DNA of 64,000 nucleotides from Doryteuthis pealeii. Lineage: Eukaryota; Mollusca; Cephalopoda; Myopsida; Loliginidae. Of the stretch, positions 54,245 through 63,369 are shown in pieces. Location of the stretch: positions 10,838,637 to 10,902,636 of the forward strand of contig CM042176.1 in the NCBI GenBank assembly GCA_023376005.1, written 5' to 3'. The position numbers were made by a program, and so were the translations under genes. The notes below the pieces were generated by a model. That model was given only the letters and a program-made list of their open reading frames with translations. It searched no databases and was not told the DNA's origin. Every line of letters begins with the position of its first letter. The stretch's first letter is position 1.

Positions 54245-54345
54245 ATCCATTACTACTGAATAGCGAGTTCGATCCTCGCTGAATACCCTATACTTACGAC
54301 CTTGTGCACATCCTACACGTAGTGAACGGGTTTGTTATAATACCT
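54245..54345 (+). mobile_element. Type 2 tRNA-SINE, B-box half
   Basis: GCGAGTTCGATCCTCGCTGA (B box), CCCTATACTTACGACCTTGT and a GTAGTGAACGGG block, matching one unit of the array at 4531-4908. Confidence 0.7.
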
Positions 54346-54392
54346 ACATCTAACAAATTTGAACAACAATGGAAAAATCAGATTATTATTAT

Positions 54393-54830
54393 TATTATTT
54401 ACTCCTTTTGAGTTTTCACATCAGCGTTAGCTGATGGTCTTTCACTGGAGTCTGAGTGACAGCAAGTCTCCTCATGTCTCCAGGGCTCTTCTGAGTATTC
54501 TGGCAGATTGCAGCAGTGCAGTGTTCTGGATGGTATCAATCCTTCCTCTGATTTTCAGACTTTCCAAACCCTTTTCCAATCATTTTGGGACCGTTCCAAG
54601 TGCACCAACTACAATTGGTATCACTTTGACTTTCATATTCCATAACTTTTTCAGTTCTCTGGCAAGGTCCAGGTATTTGTCTATTTTTTTCATTTTCCTT
54701 TAGGTTCACCCTGTGATCTGCTGGAACTGCAAAATCCACCAGTTGACAAGTTCTTTCTTTTTTGTTAATCAACACTAGGTCTGGTCTTCTTGCTGGGATA
54801 AGGTGATCCGTTTTAATTTCAAAGTCATTA
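54393..54830 (-). pseudogene. RLE-type LINE 3' end: endonuclease fragment
   Basis: Minus-strand frame 54536-54841 reads FEIKTDHLIPARRPDLVLIN followed by KKERTCQLVDFAVPADHRV: both catalytic strands (PD and D) of the restriction-like endonuclease are intact in one frame before a frameshift. The 3' UTR and (TAA)n (about 54383-54398) complete the truncated copy. Confidence 0.88.
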
Positions 54831-54844
54831 TTTTCAAACATTGG

Positions 54845-54965
54845 ACTCTGAACTGGAATGGTAGTACCTGTTCGGGTCCCATCTATAGGTTAAATAGAAA
54901 AAATGTCTTTAAAAATTCAGTTTGCAAAAAACTGAATACCTTCAAGAATGAATAAAACAAAACGT
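54845..54965 (+). mobile_element. Element C end
   Basis: GGTAGTACCTGTTCGGGTCC, CATCTATAGGTTAAATAG and AGAATGAATAAAACAAAACG, the tail-proximal end of element C. Confidence 0.65.
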
Positions 54966-55150
54966 TTGTCTGAATTTTGATTTGAGATGAGGCTTGATGA
55001 TTTATATTATTCAGATTTTTCGGACTGTTGTCCTCATCTTTATTGATATATACATTTGGACAAATGGAACAACGGATACTGGAGTTGAGTTAATACATTT
55101 CTAAGAGACAATCATCAGTAGGTTGCACGTTCAATCCTGGCCAAGGGTGA
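54966..55150. repeat. Family Q end and tRNA-like head
   Basis: Minus-sense family Q unit (TTTGAGATGAGGCTTGATGA...TTATTGATATATACA), then from 55075 a plus-strand tRNA-like head with A box ATGGAACAACGGATACTGG and B box GTTCAATCCTGGCC. Confidence 0.65.
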
Positions 55151-55203
55151 TAATAACATAAACTACTTAACATTCAGCATTTTCTTTCCTCTATTTTTAC
55201 TTT

Positions 55204-55238
<35 letters not shown>

Positions 55239-55239
<1 letters not shown>

Positions 55240-55851
55240 TAGCAAATATATGCACCCTCCGGGTGCAAGTATTTAAGTTTTAATGTAATAAAATATTGTA
55301 TTAAATTAGAAAGGCTAATGAAACTAAATAAGAATACAGATAAAAAGATTTGAAACAGAGGGAGTATAATAAAAGACTTGAAACAGAGGGAGTATAATAA
55401 AAAATGGAACAACTGAAACTTACTCTTCCATCACTCTCGTCTTTCATTTTTATTTTTTCTAATTTAAGTATTTAGTTAAAAGATTAATTAAAGAATAAAA
55501 GTACAGTTATTTTATCTTGTTAATGGATTTCATTTAAGATTCATTGAAGAGATTTTTGCTCATATTCATTAAAATAAAACCAAACAGTTAGAAATCAATA
55601 ATACTAAGCACATATTTATTAAATTCGATTTTTTAATATTAGTATGCAAATTAGCCTTTCCGTTTACACTGTAAACCGCTATTTTGTTGTATATATAAAT
55701 ATAATTGCATGGTGACAATTTTATTGATAATTGAGGTTTAGATAGAAATAAAACCATGGAGAATGTGATGTCATTAACTAAGGGAATTGTGACTTGAGTA
55801 GGAATATAGTTTCGGTTACAGACAGAAAAACACACAATCTCTATTATAATA

Positions 55852-55854
<3 letters not shown>
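55239..55854 (-). mobile_element. Non-autonomous Helitron-like element (616 bp)
   Basis: Read on the minus strand it starts TCTTATTATAATAGAGATTG, contains CTGTAACCGAAACTATATTC and ends with hairpin GCACCC-GGA-GGGTGC, ATATATTTG and CTAG. TA microsatellites flank it. Close relative of 25827-26479. Confidence 0.78.
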
Positions 55855-55899
<45 letters not shown>

Positions 55900-55903
<4 letters not shown>

Positions 55904-56249
55904 AGACTTCAATAGTAATAGTTAATAATAATAAAGATTAAAATGCTTTGTAGACTAAATAATCTTATCATCTTGTCCCATCGGTCTAATGGGGAGTACA
56001 CATTTTGGCAAAATTGAAAAGGCCTAATTTCTGGCCAGTATTAACGTGGAACGGTGCCACGAACGGAATCTTTAACTGGCAACGTCCCCAGTAAATATTC
56101 CGAAATGGGGTCGGGTCGGGTGGGGGATAGGGTGCTGTTAGGGGGGATATTACTTAAGAGGAGGGGGGTGATTACGCCTGTTGCTGAATCATCGATGCCG
56201 AAATATTGACCATTAGATTCTGAAGTTCAAAAACCGAATTGACCAATTG
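55900..56249. other. Intergenic stretch
   Basis: Unrecognised; contains a G-rich patch near 56105-56170. Confidence 0.45.
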
Positions 56250-56310
56250 ATCGTTGGATTTAACGGCATGTCAACACTTGTTGGGTCATGTTATGCCGAA
56301 GACGTTTTTT
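56250..56310 (-). mobile_element. SINE tail, minus strand
   Basis: GTTGGATTTAACGGCATGTC, GTTGGGTCATGTTATGCCG: reverse-complement tail. Confidence 0.6.
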
Positions 56311-56317
56311 TTTTGTT

Positions 56318-56500
56318 TGTTTTTGTTTTATTCATTCATTCTACGTGGGTATAAGTGGATAAAACACAAACAATTTCAATCAATTAATATTTCGCCTCTG
56401 TGTATTCACGAAACTTCATCGGGGATTTCTGATGAAGCTTCGTAAATATTAATTGATTAAAATTGTTTGTGTTTTATCCGCTTTTGTTCCTCAACTTTTT
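56318..56500. mobile_element. Foldback element with eroded hammerhead-like tip
   Basis: Arms share GGATAAAACACAAACAATTT and ATCAATTAATATTTCGCC with their inverted counterparts. At the tip are a CTGATGAAGCTTCG remnant (plus) and a CGATGAAGTTTCGTG...GGCGAAAT remnant (minus), neither complete. Confidence 0.55.
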
Positions 56501-56536
56501 ATCACGTTTTGCCAGATTTTACCCAATCTGTTAATT

Positions 56537-56538
<2 letters not shown>

Positions 56539-56589
<51 letters not shown>
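56539..56589. repeat. (TA)n microsatellite
   Basis: Pure TA repeat. Confidence 0.95.
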
Positions 56590-56592
<3 letters not shown>

Positions 56593-56641
56593 TGAACAAA
56601 AAGTAATAAGACAATCAGGAATATTTGTTGTATGTTGTTTA

Positions 56642-56680
56642 TTCTCAACTAGTTTCGACCTTAGGTCATCGTCAGGAGAA
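56642..56680 (-). ncRNA. Hammerhead-like motif, one extra core nucleotide
   Basis: Minus strand: stem I TTCTC/GAGAA (5 bp), CTGACGA, extra T, stem II GACC-TAA-GGTC, GAA, stem III AC-UA-GU, cleavage residue U. Everything but the extra nucleotide fits the consensus. Confidence 0.5.
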
Positions 56681-56760
56681 AATTTCTTATTTGAAGAAAT
56701 TATATGTAGATTTAGAAAGGGAGCATTGTAGAAGAACTATAAAAGTTGACGTGTTTTTGA

Positions 56761-56766
<6 letters not shown>

Positions 56767-56836
<70 letters not shown>
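56767..56836. repeat. (TA)n microsatellite
   Basis: Pure TA repeat of about 70 bases. Confidence 0.95.
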
Positions 56837-56838
<2 letters not shown>

Positions 56839-56985
56839 AAGTCAAACCTAAATTTGAAAATTAATTAGTAAATAATTAATGAATTTAGGCGGGCATATAT
56901 GTTCAAATATAAGGCTAAACAAATCGAGAAAATGTCTATCCCTGAATGTACATTTCGACCTATTAGGTCTCATCAGCAAGGTTGT
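56837..56985. mobile_element. Penelope-like repeat with hammerhead at its end
   Basis: Shares TTGAAGTCAAACCTAAATTT and GGCGGGCATATATGTTCAAA with the foldback at 25655-25816, then ends in the hammerhead at 56940-56981 and a TG run. Confidence 0.55.
56940..56981 (-). ncRNA. Hammerhead ribozyme motif, canonical core
   Basis: Minus strand: stem I CCTTG/CAGGG (5 bp, one G-U), CTGATGA, stem II GACCT-AAT-AGGTC directly abutting the core, GAA, stem III AUG-UA-CAU, cleavage residue U. All invariant core residues and G10.1-C11.1 are present. This is the most complete hammerhead in the window. Confidence 0.75.
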
Positions 56986-57004
56986 GTGTGTGTGTGTGTG
57001 TGTG

Positions 57005-57128
57005 TGGTTGAAAATAGAGGAAAAAGTGGATATAACAACACAGCAACAGAATTCAATTGATATTTCGCCTCATTGAATTGAATTTAGTTGCTGTGTTATT
57101 ATATACACTTTTTTCCTGTATTTTCTAA
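57005..57128. mobile_element. Foldback element, eroded tip
   Basis: Arms GAAAATAGAGGAAAAAGTGG / CCTGTATTTTC-type and CAACAGAATTCAATTGATAT / AATTGAATTTAGTTGCTGTG are inverted. A TTTCGCCTCAT remnant at the tip is like that at 56390. Confidence 0.55.
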
Positions 57129-57163
57129 AACATTCTATCGAATTTATTCAATCCTTCACTCCT

Positions 57164-57167
<4 letters not shown>

Positions 57168-57233
<66 letters not shown>
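57168..57233. repeat. (TA)n(TG)n microsatellite
   Basis: TA then TG repeat. Confidence 0.95.
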
Positions 57234-57238
<5 letters not shown>

Positions 57239-57442
57239 AGTAAAATGGATATGAATCCGACAATATGTGTAGAAAGTTTGTAGAAAAAACAAGATTTTAA
57301 AAGTTTTGCGCCTCGTGATTAATGATATATTTATTTCGTCTTTCCGTTTACAATGTTGCTTTGATAAAGACCTCTTCATATGGTCGAAACAGATTTCTGC
57401 CAGGAAAACTTTTAACATCTTGTTTTTTCTACAAACTTTCTA
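57234..57442. mobile_element. Foldback Penelope-like element with decayed hammerhead
   Basis: Inner arms GAAAGTTTGTAGAAAAAACA (57278-) and TGTTTTTTCTACAAACTTTC (-57441) are exact inverses. A TTGATAA-A-GACC...GGTC-GAAAC remnant lies at 57370-57402 with two core substitutions. Confidence 0.6.
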
Positions 57443-57457
57443 CATATATATATATAT

Positions 57458-57835
57458 GGAGGCACGTGGGTTAGAGTCGTGGGAAATGGACTCGTCGATT
57501 CGAGTTCAATTCCTAGACGAAGCTGTTGGCATTTCACATAGCGCTAATACCCTTGGGAAAGGTATGAATCAATATATTCTCCCTCCAGCTATGGGTTAAA
57601 TAGTAGGGCAGACTGGGCCCTTCAACCTTGGGTAGGTAACCAGTCTAGGAGAGGGATAACTCTGAATTCAAAATTCCTGAGGTCGGTCGTTGATTGGGTT
57701 TGTGGCAACCCTTGATGCACCAATTCTTTCCTATCGACTGTGCCAAAAAGTGTGGATGGTCCAACACAGGCCTTCACCACTATAAACAAATCTGTGTGGG
57801 TGTTCATTGTGTGTGTGAACCCTCATACGTCGAAA
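57458..57835 (+). mobile_element. tRNA-derived SINE, type 3, long copy
   Basis: GGAGGCACGTGGGTTAGAG (A-box region with a small deletion), GATTCGAGTTCAATTCC (B box), TTTCACATAGCGCTAATACC, CAGCTATGGGTTAAATAG and then about 140 bases of extra 3' body (GTTGATTGGGTTTGTGGCAA..., CTTCACCACTATAAACAAAT). Confidence 0.8.
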
Positions 57836-57851
57836 ATCGACGAGAGAGTCC

Positions 57852-57852
<1 letters not shown>

Positions 57853-57888
<36 letters not shown>
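57853..57888. repeat. (TA)n microsatellite
   Basis: Pure TA repeat. Confidence 0.95.
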
Positions 57889-57890
<2 letters not shown>

Positions 57891-57904
57891 TTTATTACGT
57901 TAAT

Positions 57905-58165
57905 ATATCTGATGGTGAGGTTACAGTTTTGGAGGTTTGGGGAATGTGGAGCACCCCTTCATCACCATTGCTCCCTGGCCCACTCTGACCCGGAGTGGTA
58001 GTACCTATTAGGGTCCCATCTATGGGTTAAATAGAAAAACATGAGTTGATAAACAAAATTGTATTATCCATTAAGAATTGATTTATTTCAAAACTTTATC
58101 GGCATTAAATGACCCACTGAGGTTGATATGCCGTAAAACAAAACAAAACCAAACTTATTGATTTA
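57905..58165 (+). mobile_element. Element C end with tail
   Basis: GGGAATGTGGAGCACCCCTT, GACCCGGAGTGGTAGTACC, GGGTCCCATCTATGGGTTAA and a plus-sense tail GGCATTAAATGACCCACTGA...ATGCCGTAAAAC. Confidence 0.7.
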
Positions 58166-58166
58166 A

Positions 58167-58720
58167 CTAGCAAGAATATGCATCCTCCGGGGGTAAGTAT
58201 TCAAGTTTTAATGTAATGAAATATATTAAATTATAAAGACTAACGAAATTAGATAAGAACGCATATAAAAAAATTACACTTATTTTAATCATATTTTAAT
58301 TGGTTTCATATTGGTCACATAAAATCATTAAAAAGATTGATTTTAATACGTTGGAGAATTAAACAATTATATTAGAGATCAATAACACCTAGTAATTTGT
58401 TATTATTAAACCCGGTCTTGTTAAAACCAGTATGCAAATTAATCACACCATATATTATGTATACTTTTATTTCTTAATGATATATAATGTTGCAGGATTT
58501 TAAATGCATTAATAACATGGGCTGTTTTGAGGCAAATTTAACTCAAATTTTCATAGAGACAACGTTAATAAATAAGATTTATTATTATTCTATGTATTAA
58601 TGAATTTGACTATAAATCAAATACTCATTGATAAACTAACACAATTCCTGAAAGTATTGTGACGTAAGCAGTGACGTAGTTTCGGTTACAGACAGACACC
58701 GAATCTCCATTATAATAAGA
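58167..58720 (-). mobile_element. Helitron-like element, second subfamily (554 bp)
   Basis: CTAG at the left border, a degraded hairpin CATCCTCCGGGGGTAAG, and a minus-strand start TCTTATTATAATGGAGATTC. Its interior matches 28985-29220 and 2270-2540, so it is the version without the GC-rich module. Confidence 0.7.
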
Positions 58721-58784
58721 AAGATATATACATATAAATATTCTTTTAGAAGAATTGTATGGAGCGTTTGATCTCGTGCTTAGA

Positions 58785-59440
58785 AAATAGTCTGGTCGAT
58801 AAGAAAGTGGACCGGGAAAAAATTGTTACCAAGCTAAATTTAGTATTTTTTGAAAGCTTAGGGTATGCGTTTTTGAAATTTGAAAACTTTTTTTTTTTTT
58901 GGCCCCCTGGGGAAATTTTTAGTGGGTGGGGTATGCAAACCAGGTCTAGTCTGGTAGATAAGAAGGTGGACCGGGAAAAATTGTTACAAAGCTAAATTTA
59001 GTATTTTTTGAAAGCGTAGGGTATACTTTATTGAAATTTGAAAACTCCTTTTTCTTTTTTTTTTTTTTGGCCCCCTGGAGAAATTTTTAGGGGGTGAGGT
59101 ATGCAAACCAGGTCTAGTCTAGTAGATAAGAAGGTGGACCGGGAAAAAATTGTTACCAAGGTAAATTTAGTATTTTTTGAAAGCTTAGGGTATACTTTAT
59201 TGAAATTTGAAAACTCTTTTCTTTTTGGCCCCCTGGAGAAATTTTTAGGAGGTGGGGTATGCAAACCAGGTCTAGTCTACTAGATAAGAAGGTGGACCGG
59301 GAAAAAATGTTTACCAAGCTAAATTTGGTATTTTTTGAAAGCTTAAGGTATCCTCTTTTTAAATTTGAAAACTCCTCTTTTTGGCCCTTCGAAGAAATCT
59401 TTTTATTGGTGGGGGAGGTATGCAAACCAGATCTAAAAAA
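58785..59440 (+). repeat. Tandem repeat, ~163-bp unit, four copies
   Basis: Units share GTCTGGTAGATAAGAAGGTG, GACCGGGAAAAAATTGTTAC, TAGTATTTTTTGAAAGCTTA, TTTTTGGCCCCCTGGAGAAA and GGGGTATGCAAACCAGGTCT. Starts are near 58785, 58947, 59112 and 59271. The plus and minus frames crossing it simply repeat. Confidence 0.9.
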
Positions 59441-59448
59441 GGAAAAAT

Positions 59449-59488
59449 AGAAGAAGAAGAAGAAGAAGAAGAAGAAGAAGAAGAAGAA
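59449..59488. repeat. (GAA)n microsatellite
   Basis: Thirteen GAA units. Confidence 0.95.
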
Positions 59489-59940
59489 ATGCGTATATAA
59501 AATTTTGGCCGCTCCTGAAACAGATCGAGAATTACGGACAATTCTTTTCATCACCAGGTGATATTAAGATCTTTCTTTTTCTTCTTTATTCTTTTTTCTT
59601 ATCTAAATTATTCGAGTTTTGTGGGGTCAGTGTCCGATATTCAATGTGGTCAGCTGGCCCAAATTCTTTTCATATCTACCTGACCGGATACACCATATCC
59701 ACCTTGACCGCCACAAAAATCAGCTAACGCGCATTCATTTAATATTAAAAGATAGATTGTGTCCTCTTTCATTCTTTCTTAATAACAATAACCGTGACGT
59801 TGGCGGCGAAGGTGGTGACGTTGGCGGTGGCTGGTGGTGGCGGTTGGCAACACGTGACCAGGTCTGTGGTTTATTGGCGATATCATGATGATCATATGAT
59901 TTAGAAATCAATAATGGACCGTTGACTAAATCCGTTATCA
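59489..59940. other. Intergenic stretch
   Basis: No recognised family; short GTTGGCGG repeats near 59790-59850. Confidence 0.45.
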
Positions 59941-59961
59941 CTCTCTCATTTTCTCTCTCTC

Positions 59962-59995
<34 letters not shown>

Positions 59996-60010
59996 TCTCT
60001 CTCAGACACA

Positions 60011-60072
<62 letters not shown>

Positions 60073-60171
60073 CAAACAAACCATTTCTATCTCTCTTACA
60101 CGCACACGCACCATCTGTCCCTCTCTTTCACACACATATACATACATATACACACGCACAACCTTCTCTCG

Positions 60172-60211
<40 letters not shown>

Positions 60212-60245
60212 GACACACATTTCTCCCTCTCTCACAGACACATAG

Positions 60246-60298
<53 letters not shown>

Positions 60299-60440
60299 CT
60301 TTTTTTTCTCTCACATACTCTCTCTCTCTCTCTTTCTCTCTCACACACACATACCTACTACTCTCTTTCTTCCCTCCCACTTTCTCTCTCACTCCCTCAC
60401 ACGCACGCCCCTTCCTCCATCCTCCCCCTCCCCCTCTCTC
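59941..60440. repeat. (CT)n/(CA)n/(CTAT)n low-complexity tract
   Basis: CT blocks alternate with CACACA patches and one CTAT block near 60270-60298. Confidence 0.95.
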
Positions 60441-60499
60441 TGATGTTCTCTTTTATCATTATATCCTACTCGCCTTCCTTCTACCTTCTTTCAGCAGTT

Positions 60500-61050
60500 T
60501 TGTATGTCTCTTTTCTTTCTTCCTTTCTTTTTTTCTTTTTCTTTCTTTTCTTTCTTTCTTTCTTTCTTTCTTTTTCTTTCTTTCTTTTTTCTTTCTTCTT
60601 TCTTTCTTTCTTTCTTTCTTTCCGGTCTCTACTCTGCTGTTTGCGTTAATTCGTTCGAATTTTTGTTTTTATTTATTTATTCATTTAATTATTTTCTTTC
60701 TTTCTTTTATTTTCCTATCAATATCTGTTGTCTTTTTTTCTTTTCTCCTTTCCTTCTTTCTTTCTTCCTGCATTCTCGTTTCTTTTCTCTTCTTTTCTTT
60801 TCTTACTTTCCCCCTTCCTACCTCCCTTTTCTTTCTTTTTTTCTTTTCTTTTCTTTTCCTTCTTCCATTCTTCCTTCCTCATTTCTCTTCTCTTTTCTTT
60901 CTTTTGTTTCCCTTCCTTCCTTCCTTCCTTCTTTCTTTCTTTTTCTTTTTTCTTTCTTCCTTTTTATCTGTCTTTCTTCATTATTTTCGTTCCTTCTTCC
61001 TTCCTTTCTTTCTTCATTCATTCTTTCTTTCTTTCTTTCTTTCACCTTCA
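60500..61050. repeat. (CTTT)n pyrimidine tract
   Basis: CTTT and CCTT units with interruptions; the Phe/Ser/Leu and Lys/Glu/Arg frames are artefacts. Confidence 0.95.
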
Positions 61051-61079
61051 TTTTTATTATCTCCCTTTACGTACAGGAG

Positions 61080-61265
61080 TGATATCACCTGGTTAGGGTC
61101 CCATCTATAAGTTAAATAGAAAAAATGAGTTTTAAAAGATGTATTTAAAAAAGCTGTTTTACAAAAATGAGTACTCACTAAGAATGAGCTAAACAAAACA
61201 TCTTTGGCATAAAATAACCCAACAAGGATTAACATACCAAAAATCCAGCCAACCAACCAACCCAA
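61080..61265 (+). mobile_element. Element C end with tail
   Basis: GTTAGGGTCCCATCTATAAG, TAAGAATGAGCTAAACAAAA and GGCATAAAATAACCCAACAA, ending in CCAACCAACC. Confidence 0.7.
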
Positions 61266-61324
61266 CATCTTTTACGTACAGTTATTTTTGTCTATTTTAC
61301 TAGTGTACGTCAAAAACAAAAACA

Positions 61325-61470
61325 AAAAAAGAAAGAAGGTCCCCGAGTCCGAGTAGGTTCTCGAGTCCGACAAGAAATACCTGAAGAAGGCCGGAGGGCA
61401 CATCGGCCAAAACGTTGTACAGATAACAATGAAGATGAGGACAATAGTACGAATAATCCAAATAATACTA
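61325..61470 (+). repeat. Family Q head, plus sense
   Basis: TCCCCGAGTCCGAGTAGG, CTGAAGAAGGCCGGAGGGCA, CATCGGCCAAAACGTTGTAC and ACAATAGTACGAATAATCC. The hammerhead-like GAAAC has mutated to AAAAC. Confidence 0.7.
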
Positions 61471-61737
61471 AAAAAAAAAAAAAAAAGAATGTTTAAGAAT
61501 AGAATGCACGGCAGGAAAAATAACATTTTAATCTTCTAATCGAAAAGTTTTTTTAAAAAATGGCGATACCTCAGAGGACTAAAATTGGCGGGAAATAATA
61601 CATTGAGATAGAATATTTAGCTCTTCATGAATCACGTGGGAATTGTGTCTGTTTGTATTGAAAACGCAACTAGAACCCTACCGAACGGATACATGAACTG
61701 CCGCATATACTCGTGTATAAGACGATCTCGTGTATAT

Positions 61738-61866
61738 AGTATTTACTAGGCTTAGCTTAGATGTGGCACAGGACCAGAAGTACGGGGCTCCCATTAAGAA
61801 TCGAACTCACTATCAAAGGTCTGCGAATCTAGCTCGCTAACCAATATACCACGTGAGGTGCCCCGA
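61738..61866 (-). mobile_element. tRNA-derived SINE, type 2, minus strand
   Basis: Reverse complement of 63038-63165 with modest divergence: B box GAGTTCGATTCTTAATGG, A box near 61840-61855, GGGGCACCTCACGTGG start. Confidence 0.8.
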
Positions 61867-61869
61867 TCT

Positions 61870-61984
<115 letters not shown>

Positions 61985-62029
61985 CCACCCCACCCCCTGC
62001 ACGAGTAGGATGTAACACACGGTCAATTT

Positions 62030-62182
62030 CTTAAGTGGAGTTTAACAGGTATGAATTCAGAGTTTTCATTTCCAAAAGTTGTTAGCGCTATGTGAAATGC
62101 ATATAGCCTCGTCCAGAATTTGAAATCGGATAGCCGAGTCCATTTCCCACGATGATAACCATTGCACGATACGCGCCTCCAT
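62030..62182 (-). mobile_element. tRNA-derived SINE, type 3, internally deleted
   Basis: Minus strand begins GGAGGCGCGTATCGTGCAAT (A-box region), then a decayed B box, GCATTTCACATAGCGCTAAC, and jumps to AACTCTGAATTCATACCTGT. Confidence 0.7.
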
Positions 62183-62296
62183 TATATCTATACTTTAAAT
62201 ATTCGCTCCAACATTTGAGGCGCATAGGTCACTGGGAAGTTGCGGGTCTTTCAACATCATTCTCATCATCAACATCTTTCAACTTCATTCATTCAG

Positions 62297-62406
62297 ATAG
62301 ATAGATACATACATACATACATACATACAAATAGGCTGAGATAGATAGATAGATAGATAGATAGATACAAATAGGCTTAGATATATAGATAGATAGATAG
62401 ATAGAT
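62297..62406. repeat. (GATA)n/(CATA)n microsatellite
   Basis: Short GATA and CATA blocks separated by CAAATAGGCTGAGATA. Confidence 0.9.
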
Positions 62407-62732
62407 ATGGTATATGTATGTAGCGGTCGTTCTTGTTGTTAAGTTTTTGAACACCATCCTTGGCCAGTTGAAAAGGATTTAAAGTAAGTAAGTCCTGAGC
62501 TATGGAATCCTTTGGTAAGCGAATAAGTCCTATCCAGCGTATTGTTAAAGGTCCAGTGATATAATCCTATGAGGTCTGTCGTCCACGAAGGTTCAAAGCA
62601 GTTATGCGTAGTTATGACCAGAACAGCCGGTATAAATAACAATATCAGCAGCAGAGTACTGCCAGTGATTGCCCAAGAGTATGATCACATGGTTTTCGGC
62701 GAGTCTATAAGTAGAAGTGGGCTTATATCCAA

Positions 62733-63016
62733 CCCGTCCTTCGAGGCGGGGGTCCGGTGTGCTTCGGCCACTGAGTCGGTGTGTTGAATTAATAGCGTCG
62801 ATCCCAGGGGGCTTCCCCCCCCCCAGGCAATACCTGCCCCCTTGATTTAAAGGGACAGGGCTGGGTTTATTGCCCAGCGCCTGAGGCGCCCCCCTTGAGG
62901 GGGAATGCCGAAGTGATCGACGCAATTTTTGTTCTTTCCCACTCATGAGCTTCGGCTTAAAACGAGGCCTTGTGCCCAGCCCATACAAGTGGGGTATTAG
63001 GCAAATACCCACACGC
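62733..63016 (-). mobile_element. GC-rich retroposon (284 bp) with 11-bp TSD
   Basis: CTTATATCCAA is duplicated at 62722-62732 and 63017-63027. Minus-strand content matches 46954-47251 in the same order and extent, including the AATAAACCCAGCCCTG block and the terminal CAGTGGCCGAAGCACACCGG hairpin region. Confidence 0.75.
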
Positions 63017-63037
63017 CTTATATCCAAAAAAGTCGGG

Positions 63038-63165
63038 CACCTCACGTGGTGTAATGGTTAGCAAGGTAGATTTCCAGACCATTGTTAATGAGTTCGATTC
63101 TCACTGGGTGCCCCATACTTCTGGCCTTGTGCCATATCTAAGCTAAGCTTAGTAAATAACTATAA
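63038..63165 (+). mobile_element. tRNA-derived SINE, type 2
   Basis: GGCACCTCACGTGGTGTAATGG (A-box region), GAGTTCGATTCTCACTGGGT (B box), CCCCATACTTCTGGCCTTGT and a TCTAAGCTAAGCTTAGTAAA end. It starts within a few bases of the TSD of the GC-rich retroposon. Confidence 0.85.
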
Positions 63166-63369
63166 CCAAAAAAGTCAACACTTGTAAGCATGTTTCATAT
63201 AATAAAAGAAAATTACTCAATGTTCCTTTGAACAGTTTTTATTGATTTTTTTCCTTGTCGTTCTACAAGTTTCATTCATTTTTTTTTAATCTTGTAAGAT
63301 GACATGAAAAAAATCAATAAAAATGCTAAAAAGAACTTTATTAGTGGTTTTAAACATGCTTTATATATA

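Noticed and set aside
57370..57402. Hammerhead-like TTGATAA...GGTCGAAAC
   Set aside because: Two invariant core positions are substituted and stem III does not pair; treated as decayed.
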